Origin: Cryobacterium sp. M96
GTDB lineage: Bacteria; Actinomycetota; Actinomycetes; Actinomycetales; Microbacteriaceae
Length of the DNA stretch: 64,000 nt
Direction of reading: 5' to 3'
Assembly: GCF_002929845.1 (NCBI RefSeq)
Contig: NZ_PJJS01000050.1
Span: 112,139 to 176,138, forward strand
Shown here: piece by piece, positions 8,239-16,890 of the stretch
Numbering within the stretch: the first letter of the stretch is position 1
Layout: every line of letters starts with the position of its first letter
Notes under the pieces: model-generated
What the model was told of the DNA's origin: nothing
Seen by the model: only the letters and a program-made list of their open reading frames with translations
The model's database searches: none
Program-made: the position numbers and the translations under genes

Positions 8239-9858
8239 CTAGTACGCGGCGGGAACCTCGTTGCTGCCCGTGGCGAGGTCTTCCAGCATCAGCTCGGGGT
8301 GGTCGCGCACGGTGTTGCGCAGCCGCCACGGAGTGCTGAACAGGGCGAGCAGCGTGCCGTCGGAGCGCATCAGCACCTCGACCTGGCGGTCGTGGCCGAG
8401 GATCTCGGCGCTCGCGCGGTCGGTGCGCCGGGCCAGCTGGTAGGGCAGAGCCTCGGTGCGAATGGCGGCGCCGAAGTCGTGGGTCATCCGTTCCTCCACA
8501 ACCTCGAACTGCATCGGCCCGACCGCGCCGAGCACCGGCGCCTGGTCGCCGCGCAGCTCCGACCGCAGCACCTGAATGACACCCTCGTGGTCAAGCTGGT
8601 CTATGCCGCGACGGAACTGCTTGTGCTTGCTGGAGTCCGCCGACCGCACCACCCGGAAGTGCTCGGGCGCGAACATCGGCAGCGGCGGGTATTCCACCGG
8701 TTCGATCTCGAAGATCGAGTCGCCCACCCGTAGGGCGGAGGCATTGACCAGGCCGACGATGTCGCCGGGCCAGGCCTCGTCGGCCACCTCCCGCTCGCGC
8801 CCGAACAGGTGCTGCGCGTACTTGGTGGCGAACGGCCGCCCGCTGGCCGCGTGGGTCACGATCATCCCGCGCCGGAACTGACCCGAACAGACCCGCACGA
8901 ACGCGACGTGGTCGCGGTGCGAGGCGTTCATCCCGGACTGCACCTTGAACACGAAACCGGAGAAGGCGCTGTCCACGGGGCGGTGGCCACCGGATGCGTC
9001 CTCCCGGGCTTCCGCGGCCGGCGCGAAGTCCACGAGGGTGTCCAGAATGTGCTGCACGCCGAAGTTGAGCACGGCCGCGGCGAACAGCACCGGGGTGGTC
9101 TCGTTCGCGAGGAAGCGGGCCTCATCGTGGTCCTGGCTCTCCTCGGCGAGCAGCTCGGACTCCTCGGTGGCGGTGACCCAGGCTGCGCCCTCCTCGGCGG
9201 CCGCGACGGCCACACTCAAGCGCTCGGGTTCGGCGGCTTTCGTTCCGCCGGCGGTGCGGTGAAAGCGGATGAATTCGTGCGAGGACCGGTCGATCACGCC
9301 GCGGAAGTCACCGGCGATCCCGACGGGCCAGGTCAGGGGAGTGGGTAGGAGTCCCGTGCGCTCCCGGATCTCGTCCATCAGGTCCAGCGCCTCGGCACCG
9401 GGACGGTCCCACTTGTTGATGACCGTGATCACCGGTAGGCCGCGCTGCTTGCACACCTCGAAGAGCTTCATGGTCTGCACCTCGAGACCCTTGCTGGCGT
9501 CGACGAGCATGACTGCGGCGTCGACGGCGGAGAGCACGCGGAAGGTGTCCTCGGAGAAGTCGGCGTGCCCGGGGGTGTCCACCAGATTGATCACGGTGTC
9601 GCGGTACTCGAACTGGATCGCCGCGCTGGTCACGGAGATGCCGCGGGCCTGCTCCATCGCCATCCAGTCGGAGACGGTGCCGCGTCGGCCGGCCTTGCCG
9701 TGTGTGGCGCCGGCCGTGGTGATGGCCCGCGCGTGCAGCAGCAGGGCCTCGGTGAGCGTCGACTTCCCCGCGTCGGGGTGCGAAATCACGGCGAACGTGC
9801 GTCGCCTGCGCGCTTCTTTCATTACCTCGGGCGTGGACACGCCGGCGAGCTGCGTCAT
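8239..9858 (-). CDS. prfC: Peptide chain release factor 3
   Basis: A 539-residue translational GTPase of the RF3 family, of usual length. GTPase motifs are SHPDAGKSTLTEAL (P-loop, near residue 27), VDTPGHADFSEDT (G3) and NKWDRPG (G4). The NKWDRPG motif and the overall length separate it from EF-G and from the tetracycline-resistance TetM group. It recycles RF1/RF2 from the ribosome after peptide release and is involved in post-peptidyl-transfer quality control. The ATG at 9858 is preceded by AAGGAT. It is convergent with the PBP gene; palindromic element copy 1 lies between them. Confidence 0.93.
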   Translation of the reverse strand: MTQLAGVSTPEVMKEARRRRTFAVISHPDAGKSTLTEALLLHARAITTAGATHGKAGRRGTVSDWMAMEQARGISVTSAAIQFEYRDTVINLVDTPGHADFSEDTFRVLSAVDAAVMLVDASKGLEVQTMKLFEVCKQRGLPVITVINKWDRPGAEALDLMDEIRERTGLLPTPLTWPVGIAGDFRGVIDRSSHEFIRFHRTAGGTKAAEPERLSVAVAAAEEGAAWVTATEESELLAEESQDHDEARFLANETTPVLFAAAVLNFGVQHILDTLVDFAPAAEAREDASGGHRPVDSAFSGFVFKVQSGMNASHRDHVAFVRVCSGQFRRGMIVTHAASGRPFATKYAQHLFGREREVADEAWPGDIVGLVNASALRVGDSIFEIEPVEYPPLPMFAPEHFRVVRSADSSKHKQFRRGIDQLDHEGVIQVLRSELRGDQAPVLGAVGPMQFEVVEERMTHDFGAAIRTEALPYQLARRTDRASAEILGHDRQVEVLMRSDGTLLALFSTPWRLRNTVRDHPELMLEDLATGSNEVPAAY

Positions 9859-10085
9859 GGATCCTTCTTTCGCGGATGATTCGGGCAGGCGGGGGGCGTT
9901 GCCTGGGCGGCCGCTACTCAGGAATCGGTTCCCCCAATTCTAACTTCACACTCTGGGAACTGGTTCTCCGCTTCCGGCGGCGGGGTTCAGGCCCAATGCG
10001 CGCACGGTTTGGTAACGGTCCAGGCGTGTCCTTCGCAACGTTCGGCCCCGGGGATAACCTCGGCTCAACCGAAGGGAGACGACGG
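9859..10085. promoter_or_regulatory. Divergent promoter region prfC / aldo-keto reductase
   Basis: 227 bp between divergent starts. An open frame runs through it in phase with the reductase, but its translation is not protein-like and a good ribosome site lies only at 10071-10079. No confident -35/-10 pair is assigned. Confidence 0.4.
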
Positions 10086-11198
10086 ATGCCGCGTCCGGGC
10101 ATGCATGGTTCCCGCCGTACGACCACCAGCCTGCCCGCTCATCCGACCGGACAGGGCCCGGCTCCGATCTCGACGTCCATCCCGACCGCCCCGCAGGCGG
10201 TTTTTCTGCCCCCGCCCCCGCTCGCGATCCCGGATCTGTACGTCCCGCAGGCCGCCCCCGCGACCGGGGCGTCACCCCTGGCGCTCCGCCGCACGATTGC
10301 CGACACCGACCTCACCGTGCACCCGCTGGCACTCGGCACGAGCGTGTTCGGGTGGACGGCAGACGGCGCCACGAGCCACCGCATCCTCGACCGCCACCGC
10401 GACCTGGCCGGCAACTTCCTCGACACGGCCGACAGCTACACCTCCGGCCGCAGCGAGGTGATCATCGGGTCCTGGCTGCGCTCGCGCCGAACGCGCGACA
10501 GCACCGTCATCGCCACCAAGATCGGCAAGAACCTCGACAACCCCGGGCTCTCCTCCCGCAGCATCATCGGCGCCGTGCACGCCTCCCTCGACCGGCTGGG
10601 GACGGATTACATCGACCTGCTGCACTTCCACTTCGACGACCCGACAGTGCCGCTGGAAGAGAGCCTCGGCGCCGTCGATGTGCTCATGCGCCGCGGCCAG
10701 GTGCGCTACCTCGCCGCCTCCAACTTCTCCGCCGAACGCCTGATGGAGGCCCGGGTTCTCGCGGCGAACGGCCTGCCCCGCTTCGTTGCCCTGCAAACGC
10801 AGTACAGCCTCCTGCACCGCACCGCATTCGAATCCTCTCTCGCCCTCGTCACCCGCGCCCAGGGAATGGCGGTGCTCCCCTATTTCGCGCTCGCCCACGG
10901 ATTTCTGGCCGGCCGGTACCGGTCGAAGGCCGATCTGGAGAAGACCACTCGCAGCTCCCGCGGCGCCCAATACCGCAACCGCAGCGGATTCCGCGTGCTC
11001 GCGGTGCTGGACCGCATCGCCGAGGAGCACGAGGCGCCGCCAGCGGCGATCGCGATCGCGTGGCTGCTCGCACGGGGGCCGGTCGTGGCGCCGGTGGCCA
11101 GTGCCAGCCAGCCCGAACAGGTCGACGCCCTCGTGACGGCGGCCGGCATCCGTCTGACCCGCAGCGACATGGTGGACCTCGACCGGATCTCGGCCTGA
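10086..11198 (+). CDS. Aldo/keto reductase with proline-rich N-terminal extension
   Basis: A 370-residue AKR TIM-barrel oxidoreductase. The catalytic tetrad can be followed: Asp and Tyr in NFLDTADSYTSGRSE, Lys in IATKIGKN and His in DLLHFHFDD. It should reduce carbonyls with NADPH; the physiological substrate is unknown. The ATG at 10086 is chosen because GAAGGGAGAC stands just upstream; an upstream open frame back to 9876 lacks a ribosome site. About 80 residues rich in Pro/Ala/Thr precede the conserved LTVHPLALGTSVFGW segment, which is unusual for the family; a later start cannot be excluded. Confidence 0.85.
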   Translation: MPRPGMHGSRRTTTSLPAHPTGQGPAPISTSIPTAPQAVFLPPPPLAIPDLYVPQAAPATGASPLALRRTIADTDLTVHPLALGTSVFGWTADGATSHRILDRHRDLAGNFLDTADSYTSGRSEVIIGSWLRSRRTRDSTVIATKIGKNLDNPGLSSRSIIGAVHASLDRLGTDYIDLLHFHFDDPTVPLEESLGAVDVLMRRGQVRYLAASNFSAERLMEARVLAANGLPRFVALQTQYSLLHRTAFESSLALVTRAQGMAVLPYFALAHGFLAGRYRSKADLEKTTRSSRGAQYRNRSGFRVLAVLDRIAEEHEAPPAAIAIAWLLARGPVVAPVASASQPEQVDALVTAAGIRLTRSDMVDLDRISA

Positions 11199-11200
11199 CG

Positions 11201-11233
11201 CACCGGTGCCGGCCGAACACCGGTGCCGGCACC
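11201..11233. repeat. 13-bp direct repeat and hairpin between the reductase and M16 peptidase genes
   Basis: CACCGGTGCCGGC occurs at 11201-11213 and again at 11218-11230. GGTGCCGGC (11205-11213) can also pair with GCCGGCACC (11225-11233). No T-tract follows, so factor-independent termination is doubtful. Confidence 0.5.
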
Positions 11234-11256
11234 CGGGCCGCGTCGGCGCCGTGACG

Positions 11257-11262
11257 TAAGGT
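11257..11262 (+). promoter_or_regulatory. -10 candidate for the M16 peptidase gene
   Basis: TAAGGT ends 9 nt before the ATG at 11272, close to the spacing expected for a leaderless or very short-leader transcript. Confidence 0.4.
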
Positions 11263-11271
11263 GGTCTAGTC

Positions 11272-12627
11272 ATGAACGGTGCCGTCGAATTCTCTCTGGA
11301 TCTGCCCGAACTCTCGTTCCGCGCGGCAGGTGATTCCCTGGTGCGCCGCAGCGTGCTGCCGAGCGGTGTGCGCATCGTGTCGGAACACGTTCCCGGCAGC
11401 CGCAGCCTGACCATCGGCTACTGGGTCGCGGTCGGCTCCCGCGACGAGGAGCCCGGCCACTTCGGGTCTACCCACTTTCTGGAACACCTTCTGTTCAAGG
11501 GCACCGCCAAGCGCACCGCCCTCGACATCGCGATCGCCTTCGACTCGGTCGGCGGTGAGCACAACGCGATGACGGCCAAGGAATACACCTGCTACTACGC
11601 CAAGGTGCAAGACCAAGACTTGCCGATGGCGGTCGAGGTGCTCACCGACATGCTCACGTCGTCGCTGCTCGACCCGGTTGAGTTTGAGAACGAGCGGGGC
11701 GTCATCCTCGAAGAGCTGGCCATGGCCGACGACGACCCGGCCGACGTCGCCAATGAGCGCTTTTTCGAGGCGGTCATGGGAGATCACGCGCTCGGGCGCC
11801 CGATCGGCGGCAGTCCCGACACGATCCGTGCGGCCACCCATGCCGCCGTTCTAGAGCATTACCGGGCGAACTACCGCCCACAAGACTTGGTCGTCACCGT
11901 GGCCGGCGCGGTCGACCACGACGTGCTGGTCGCAGCAGTCACCCGGTCCCTCGCCCTCGCCGGCTGGGACCTCAGTGTTTTCGCGCCCCCGGTCGGCCGC
12001 CGGTCCGGAGCCCCCGCCGCCCTCAGTCAGGGTGATCCGGTCACCATCGTGCGCCGCCCGCTCGAACAGGCGAACATCCTGATGGGCTTCCCCGGCCTCC
12101 TGGCCACCGACGAGCGGCGCGTCACCATGAGCGTGCTCACCTCGATCTTCGGCGGGGGCATGTCCTCGCGCCTGTTCCAGGAGATCCGCGAGAAGCGCGG
12201 TCTGGCCTACTCGGTCTACTCCTTCGCGCCCGGCTACTCGGATGCGGGACTGTTCGGCATGTACGCGGGCTGCACCCCGGCGAAGTCCGGCCAGGTGGCC
12301 GAGCTGATGCTGGGCGAGCTGCACCGACTCGCCGACAACGGCGTCACGGCCGACGAGATGAAGCGGGCCGCGGGTCAGTTGTCCGGCGCATCCGCTCTCG
12401 CCCTTGAAGACTCCGATACCCGGATGTCCCGGCTGGGCCGCGCCGAAATCACCCTCGGCGAGTTCATCGACCTCGACGAGGCCCTCCGCCGGCTCGCGCG
12501 CGTCACGGCCGACGACGTTCAGAACCTCGCCGCCGAACTGGCCGCCGGCTCGCTCTCCATCTCCGCGGTCGGCGCGCTCGACGACGACGTCTTCGCCGCG
12601 ATCCTGCCGACCTTTGTGCCCTCCTGA
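11272..12627 (+). CDS. M16-family zinc metallopeptidase (processing-peptidase type)
   Basis: A 451-residue pitrilysin-family protein. The inverted zinc motif HXXEH is present as STHFLEHLLFKGT, with the downstream glutamate region NERGVILEELAM. The second, inactive half carries the conserved IREKRGLAYSVYSF substrate-positioning Arg/Tyr. In actinobacteria this gene usually sits between pnp and dapB; here dapB follows after an inserted phosphatase/GNAT pair. The precise substrate is not known. A 15-bp tandem repeat tract begins just after its stop. Confidence 0.9.
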   Translation: MNGAVEFSLDLPELSFRAAGDSLVRRSVLPSGVRIVSEHVPGSRSLTIGYWVAVGSRDEEPGHFGSTHFLEHLLFKGTAKRTALDIAIAFDSVGGEHNAMTAKEYTCYYAKVQDQDLPMAVEVLTDMLTSSLLDPVEFENERGVILEELAMADDDPADVANERFFEAVMGDHALGRPIGGSPDTIRAATHAAVLEHYRANYRPQDLVVTVAGAVDHDVLVAAVTRSLALAGWDLSVFAPPVGRRSGAPAALSQGDPVTIVRRPLEQANILMGFPGLLATDERRVTMSVLTSIFGGGMSSRLFQEIREKRGLAYSVYSFAPGYSDAGLFGMYAGCTPAKSGQVAELMLGELHRLADNGVTADEMKRAAGQLSGASALALEDSDTRMSRLGRAEITLGEFIDLDEALRRLARVTADDVQNLAAELAAGSLSISAVGALDDDVFAAILPTFVPS

Positions 12628-12641
12628 GCAGAACTGTCGAG

Positions 12642-12717
12642 CCCAGAAACTCGGTACCCAAAAACTCGGAGCCCAAAAACTCAGTGCCCAGATACTGAAT
12701 GCCCAGAACCACCGAGA
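12642..12717. repeat. 15-bp tandem repeat tract, about five units
   Basis: Units begin with CCCA at 12642, 12657, 12672, 12687 and 12702. The first three are near-identical (CCCARAAACTCGGTA-like); the later ones are degenerate. Read in one frame it gives pentapeptides AQKLG/TQKLG/AQKLS, but no gene is evident there. It fills most of the gap between the M16 peptidase stop and the phosphatase start. Confidence 0.85.
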
Positions 12718-12770
12718 CCCAAAGCCGGGGCCACACGCTGATGTGCGGCTCCTGACTGAGAGAGATCCCC

Positions 12771-13373
12771 TTGCACCATTACATTTACCTCGTTCGTCAC
12801 GGTGAACAGCAGGATGCCGAGCACGGCATGCCCGACGGGCCTCTGTCCGCGCGCGGCACCCGGCAGGCTCAGCTGATCGCCGAGCGTCTCGGCGGCGTGC
12901 CGTTCACGGACGCCTGGCACTCCCCGCTGCAGCGCGCCGCCGACACGGCGAAAATCATCGCGCAGCGACTGCCGGCCCTGACCTCGGTGCCCAGCCCGCT
13001 GCTCTTCGACTGCATCCCCTCCGGCAGGGCGCCGGAGACGCCGTCGGCCTATGCGCCGTTCTTCGGTAGGGTCACTGAGGCCGACATCGAGGCCGGCAGC
13101 GCGCAGATGGGCGACGCCGTGGCCGAGTTCCTCCAGCCGCGCCGCGGCGAACGCCACGACCTGCTGATCACCCACAACTTCGTCATCGCTTGGTTCGTGC
13201 GGGAGGTACTGGGCGCCCCGGACTGGCGGTGGATCAGCATCAACCAGGCGAACTGCGGCCTCACCGTGCTGCACCAAAAACCGGGCCGCCCCTGGACGCT
13301 GCTGACCCACAACGACACCGGGCACCTCCCCGTGGAGCTGCGCACCGGTCTGCCGGACCCGCTCCTGTTCTAG
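12771..13373 (+). CDS. Histidine phosphatase family protein (phosphoglycerate mutase-like)
   Basis: A 200-residue branch-1 histidine phosphatase. The phospho-acceptor motif is LVRHGEQ near residue 9, the ADTAKIIAQRL helix follows, and the second catalytic histidine is in LLITHNFVIAWFVRE. It probably hydrolyses a small phosphorylated metabolite or phosphoprotein; the sequence does not decide which. The frame starts with TTG at 12771 behind a GAGAGA purine stretch; no better ATG/GTG exists before the RHG motif. The stop shares a CTAG with the convergent GNAT gene. Confidence 0.85.
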   Translation: MHHYIYLVRHGEQQDAEHGMPDGPLSARGTRQAQLIAERLGGVPFTDAWHSPLQRAADTAKIIAQRLPALTSVPSPLLFDCIPSGRAPETPSAYAPFFGRVTEADIEAGSAQMGDAVAEFLQPRRGERHDLLITHNFVIAWFVREVLGAPDWRWISINQANCGLTVLHQKPGRPWTLLTHNDTGHLPVELRTGLPDPLLF

Positions 13374-13936
13374 GTGGATAGGCGGGTTCCGGGCGGCCGG
13401 CTCTCGGCTGGCCCGGCTCCGTCCGTCTTCCGGGTGAGGCTCTTGCGATACCAGGTCGTGGCATTCGGGTTGTCGTTATACGGCGCGCAGGACTCGTAGC
13501 CCGACCGCGCGTAGAGTGCTCCGGCCGCGGTCAGGCTCGCGTTGGTGTCGAGCACGACGTCGTCGGCGCCGAACTCCCGGGCGCGTCGTTCGAGCTCGGT
13601 CAGCAGCGACTGCCCCCATCCGCGCCCGCGCACCTGCGGCTGCAGCCAGAGATGCTTGATCTCGAACCGCACATTTCCGGTCGGGGAGTCCTCGAGACGA
13701 CGGATGCCGCCACACCCCACAAACGCTCGTTCGGCCGGTCCCATTTGCTCGCAGACCAACAGGAACACCCCGGACGGCGGCAGGAACTGGACCGGATCGG
13801 GGAACGTGGTGCGGTACCGGCCCTGCGCGGCCGGGAAGCCCGACTCCCGATCGCTGAAGTACTGGGTGAGCAGCACGATGGAGCCGGCATCCGTCACCGA
13901 CACAGCGGTGAAGGCAAGGGCGGGGGAGTCAGGCAT
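13370..13936 (-). CDS. GNAT-family N-acetyltransferase
   Basis: A 188-residue acetyltransferase. The acetyl-CoA pyrophosphate loop is visible as QVRGRGWGQSLL (Q/RxxGxG/A), preceded by the strand IKHLWLQP and followed by the typical AAGALYARSGYESC end segment. Substrate unknown. It is transcribed convergently with the phosphatase gene and the two stop codons share the palindrome CTAG at 13370-13373. Its start lies 44 bp from dapB on the opposite strand. Confidence 0.85.
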   Translation of the reverse strand: MPDSPALAFTAVSVTDAGSIVLLTQYFSDRESGFPAAQGRYRTTFPDPVQFLPPSGVFLLVCEQMGPAERAFVGCGGIRRLEDSPTGNVRFEIKHLWLQPQVRGRGWGQSLLTELERRAREFGADDVVLDTNASLTAAGALYARSGYESCAPYNDNPNATTWYRKSLTRKTDGAGPAESRPPGTRLST

Positions 13937-13968
13937 GGCCCAAGGCTAACTCGATGCCCCGCGATTGA

Positions 13969-13974
13969 TAGATT
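13969..13974 (+). promoter_or_regulatory. -10 box of a predicted leaderless dapB transcript
   Basis: TAGATT ends 6 nt before the dapB ATG (13981), and no ribosome site is present. Confidence 0.55.
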
Positions 13975-13980
13975 GGACCC

Positions 13981-14763
13981 ATGAAAACACGGGTGGCCAT
14001 CGTCGGCGTATCGGGAACGATGGGCCGCTTGGTCTCGGGTCTCGTCGAGCAGTCCGAGGAGTACGTCCTCGTCGCCGGCCTGAACTCGAAGAGCGACCTG
14101 TCCGAGATGATCGGCGCGGAGATCGTGATCGACCTGACCCTGCCCGGGGTCAGTCAAAGCGTGGTCGACTTCGCGGTGGACCACGGCCTGCGCGTGCTCG
14201 TGGGCACCTCGGGCTGGTCGCAGTACCGCATCGATGCCCTCTCCGCCCGCCTCGCAGGGCAGAATGAGATCGGCGTCGTCATCATCCCCAACTTCTCGAT
14301 GGCGTCGGTCATCGCGACCGGCCTGTCGGTGCTCGTCGCCCGTTTCTTCGACTCGATCGAGATCGTCGAGGCCCACCGGGCCGGCAAGGTGGACTCTCCA
14401 TCGGGCACGGCCGTGCGCACCGCCGAACTGATCGGGCGGGCCAGGGCCGAAATCGGGCCGGTGTCGGCGCCGCACACCGACCAGCGCGCTCGTGGCCAGC
14501 AGGTGTCGAGCATTCCCGTGCACAGCCTGCGCCTCGACGGCATGCTCGCCCGCCAGGACGTGTTCTTCGGCGGTGCGGGGGAGACCCTCACGATCAGCCA
14601 CAACACCCTGTCGGCCGCATCCTACGAACGTGGCATCCTGCTGGCCCTGGCGGCCACCCGCACGGCCGTCGGCGTCACCGTCGGGCTCGACCAGATCATC
14701 GATCTCGGACTGGGTGCGCCGACGACGGCCACAACTGCCCACCCGGGTGAGGCCGCCGTATGA
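13981..14763 (+). CDS. dapB: 4-hydroxy-tetrahydrodipicolinate reductase
   Basis: A 260-residue NAD(P)H-dependent reductase of the lysine/diaminopimelate pathway. The nucleotide loop is VGVSGTMGRL. The catalytic region reads VEAHRAGKVDSPSGTA, so His132 and Lys136 are conserved, but the second histidine of the usual HH pair is Arg133 (codon 14377-14379). This may be a lineage variant of the substrate site. dapA (18737) and dapF (31332) are also in the window but unlinked. The stop overlaps the next start (ATGA). Confidence 0.93.
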   Translation: MKTRVAIVGVSGTMGRLVSGLVEQSEEYVLVAGLNSKSDLSEMIGAEIVIDLTLPGVSQSVVDFAVDHGLRVLVGTSGWSQYRIDALSARLAGQNEIGVVIIPNFSMASVIATGLSVLVARFFDSIEIVEAHRAGKVDSPSGTAVRTAELIGRARAEIGPVSAPHTDQRARGQQVSSIPVHSLRLDGMLARQDVFFGGAGETLTISHNTLSAASYERGILLALAATRTAVGVTVGLDQIIDLGLGAPTTATTAHPGEAAV

Positions 14764-15197
14764 AGGGCCGCCTTGCCGCCGGCCTGATGGCCCTGCTGCT
14801 GGTCTTCTACCTGGTTCTCGTCGGCTGGCGAGCGGTGTTATTCCTGCAGAGCGGCGAAATCATCGGCATCGTGATCGGGGTGGCGCTTCTCGTGCTCCCG
14901 TTGGTCGGAGTCTGGGCGCTGGTCGCCGAACTCCGGTTCGGGCGCAACTCCGAGCGGCTCGTGCGCCGGCTGGAGGCCGAGGGCGGGCTCCCCGTCGAAG
15001 AACTGCCGATCCGGCCGAGCGGACGCCCCATGCGGGACGAGGCCGACGCCGAATTCCCGATCTACCGGGCGGCCGTCGATGCCGCCCCCGACGACTGGCG
15101 CGCCTGGTTCAGGCTCGGCCTGGCCTACAACTCATCGGGGGACCGCCGTCGCGCCCGCGGCGCCATCCGTACCGCGATCTCCCTCGAGCGCGCCTAG
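14760..15197 (+). CDS. Small membrane protein with a C-terminal TPR-like motif
   Basis: 145 residues. Two hydrophobic membrane helices (about residues 5-25 and 33-55) precede a basic/acidic linker. The C-terminal part (PIYRAAVDAAPDDWRAWFRL, then GDRRRARGAIRTAISLE) has tetratricopeptide character. It overlaps dapB by 4 nt and is co-transcribed with it, an arrangement seen in related actinobacteria, but its function is unknown. Confidence 0.75.
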   Translation: MKGRLAAGLMALLLVFYLVLVGWRAVLFLQSGEIIGIVIGVALLVLPLVGVWALVAELRFGRNSERLVRRLEAEGGLPVEELPIRPSGRPMRDEADAEFPIYRAAVDAAPDDWRAWFRLGLAYNSSGDRRRARGAIRTAISLERA

Positions 15198-15294
15198 CCT
15201 CCACCGGTGCGTGAGCCCGCCGAAATCCGGTGACCCGGCCCTCGAACCAGCTCACCGGCATCCATCACCGCGCGCTAAATGCAAAGTTTTTCGC

Positions 15295-15331
15295 GACACG
15301 CCGCCGGAGCAGCCGAAAAATGCGGCGTGTC
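15295..15331. terminator. Hairpin between convergent TPR and epimerase genes
   Basis: GACACGCCGC (15295-15304) is perfectly complementary to GCGGCGTGTC (15322-15331) around a 17-nt loop. On the plus strand CCGATTTTC follows, a short T-run. The surrounding 262-bp gap (15198-15459) has no gene. Confidence 0.5.
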
Positions 15332-15459
15332 CCGATTTTCTCCGAGTTTACGTCGCGACGGATGCCCTCGGCCCGCTGCGACCGCGCCCGCATCCCCGAC
15401 CGCGCCCGAACCCCGGGCAGGGTGGCGCCTTGGCCGTCCGAGGCCACGAACCGTCAGAA

Positions 15460-16350
15460 CTACGGGCGGCTGAGCATCCAGGCCACGGCCTCGGCCGCGG
15501 TTTTGTGGGTGAAGACGAAACCGTCTGTGTGCAGCCTCTCCGGCACGATCTGCTGGTCGGCGAGCAGCAGTGCGCGAGCGGCATCCTGCAGTACGAGCGT
15601 CAGCACGAATTCCGGCACCGGCACCAGGAACGGGCGGTGCAGCCCGGCTGAAACGGCCCGGATGACGTCGTTCGCGGTGGCCGGTGTCGGGCCGACCAGG
15701 TTGACCGGACCCGACAGCGTCGAGGTGAGCAGGTGCACGACGGCCGCGGCCTCGTCGTGCAGGCTGATCCACGGCCAGTGCTGGGTGCCGCGGCCGAGCG
15801 GGCCGCCCAGGCCAAGCTTGACGATCGGCAGAAGCGGCTTCAGGGCGCCGCCGCGGGCGATGACCAGCCCGGTGCGGAGGGTGACGACACGGGTCGACTC
15901 CGGCGCACGTGCGGCCTCGGCCTCCCAGTCTCTGGTGACTTTCGCCAGAAAATCATTTCCGGCCGGGGAGTTCTCGGTGAGCACCTCGCTCGGACGGTCG
16001 CCGTAGATGCCCACGGCCGACGCATTGAGCAGCACGGCTGGCGGTGTCGCCTGCCGGCCCATGGCATCCGTCAGCGTGCGTGTGGCCTGCACCCTCGAGT
16101 CACGGATCTCCCGGCGATAGGCCTTCGTCCACGGCAGACGGGCGATGGATGCCCCCGACAGGTTGATCACGGCGTCGGCGCCGTCGAGGGCGCCCTGGTC
16201 CATGCTCAGCGCGGCCGGGTCCCAGCGGAATTCATCGGCCCCGCGCGGATCGCGGCGCACCAGGCGGGCCACGGTGTGGCCGGCCGCGCGCAGCTGTGCG
16301 CTCAGCTCGGTGCCGATCAGTCCGGACGCACCGGAGACGAGAACTCGCAT
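15460..16350 (-). CDS. TIGR01777-family epimerase-like SDR protein (YfcH-like)
   Basis: A 296-residue short-chain dehydrogenase/reductase fold. It starts with the nucleotide-binding strand MRVLVSGASGLIGTEL, has VINLSGASIARLPW and ASAVGIYGDRPSE typical of the TIGR01777 group, and ends with a DUF1731-like helix (LQDAARALLLADQQ). The reaction of this group is not established. It lies 16 bp downstream of osmC on the same strand, so a two-gene transcript is plausible. Confidence 0.88.
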   Translation of the reverse strand: MRVLVSGASGLIGTELSAQLRAAGHTVARLVRRDPRGADEFRWDPAALSMDQGALDGADAVINLSGASIARLPWTKAYRREIRDSRVQATRTLTDAMGRQATPPAVLLNASAVGIYGDRPSEVLTENSPAGNDFLAKVTRDWEAEAARAPESTRVVTLRTGLVIARGGALKPLLPIVKLGLGGPLGRGTQHWPWISLHDEAAAVVHLLTSTLSGPVNLVGPTPATANDVIRAVSAGLHRPFLVPVPEFVLTLVLQDAARALLLADQQIVPERLHTDGFVFTHKTAAEAVAWMLSRP

Positions 16351-16366
16351 TGTGTGCGGGCCGCGC

Positions 16367-16792
16367 CTACGCCAGCTCGGCTTCGATGGTGATCGGGATG
16401 CCCGCGAGCGCCTTCGAAACCGGGCAGTTGGCCTTGGCGTCCTCGGCGTAGACCGCGAACTCCTCTTCGGTCAGGCCGGGGATCTTGGCGCTGACCAGGA
16501 GGTGGCTGCCCACCACGCCGACGCCGGCTTCGAAGGTCACGGCCGCGGTGGTCTGGATGCTGTCGGGAGTGTGTCCGCCGGCGCTGAGGCCGTTGGCCAG
16601 CGCCATCGAGAAGCAGGCCGCGTGGGCGGCTCCGAGGAGCTCTTCCGGGTTGGTGGTGTTCGGGGTGCCGACGGACCGGGCCTGCCAGGTGACCGGGAAC
16701 TCGGCGGTCTTGGAGGAGTCGAGGGTGACGGTACCGCTGCCGGACTTCAGATCGCCGGTCCAGACAGTTGTTGCTTCGCTGGTGAGTGCCAT
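16367..16792 (-). CDS. osmC: OsmC/Ohr-family peroxiredoxin
   Basis: A 141-residue OsmC-type thiol peroxidase. The two active cysteines are in HAACFSMAL and KANCPVSKAL, at the usual positions, with NPEELLGAAHAAC preceding the first. The enzyme reduces organic hydroperoxides using dihydrolipoyl-type thiols. AGGAGG stands 8 nt before the ATG (complement). It precedes the epimerase gene on the same strand. Confidence 0.9.
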   Translation of the reverse strand: MALTSEATTVWTGDLKSGSGTVTLDSSKTAEFPVTWQARSVGTPNTTNPEELLGAAHAACFSMALANGLSAGGHTPDSIQTTAAVTFEAGVGVVGSHLLVSAKIPGLTEEEFAVYAEDAKANCPVSKALAGIPITIEAELA

Positions 16793-16890
16793 GATGTTGC
16801 CTCCTGAGGTGAAGCTTCAGCCTAACTGTCGCCTCGGCCCACATAGGGTTCACTCTCAGCCAATGATCAGGGATGGAGCTGCGGCGGCCG

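Noticed and set aside
8060-8242. 60-codon ORF with a hydrophobic, signal-like start after the PBP gene.
   Set aside because: It runs through the palindromic element and has no recognisable protein; it may be a relic, but there is no evidence for a gene.
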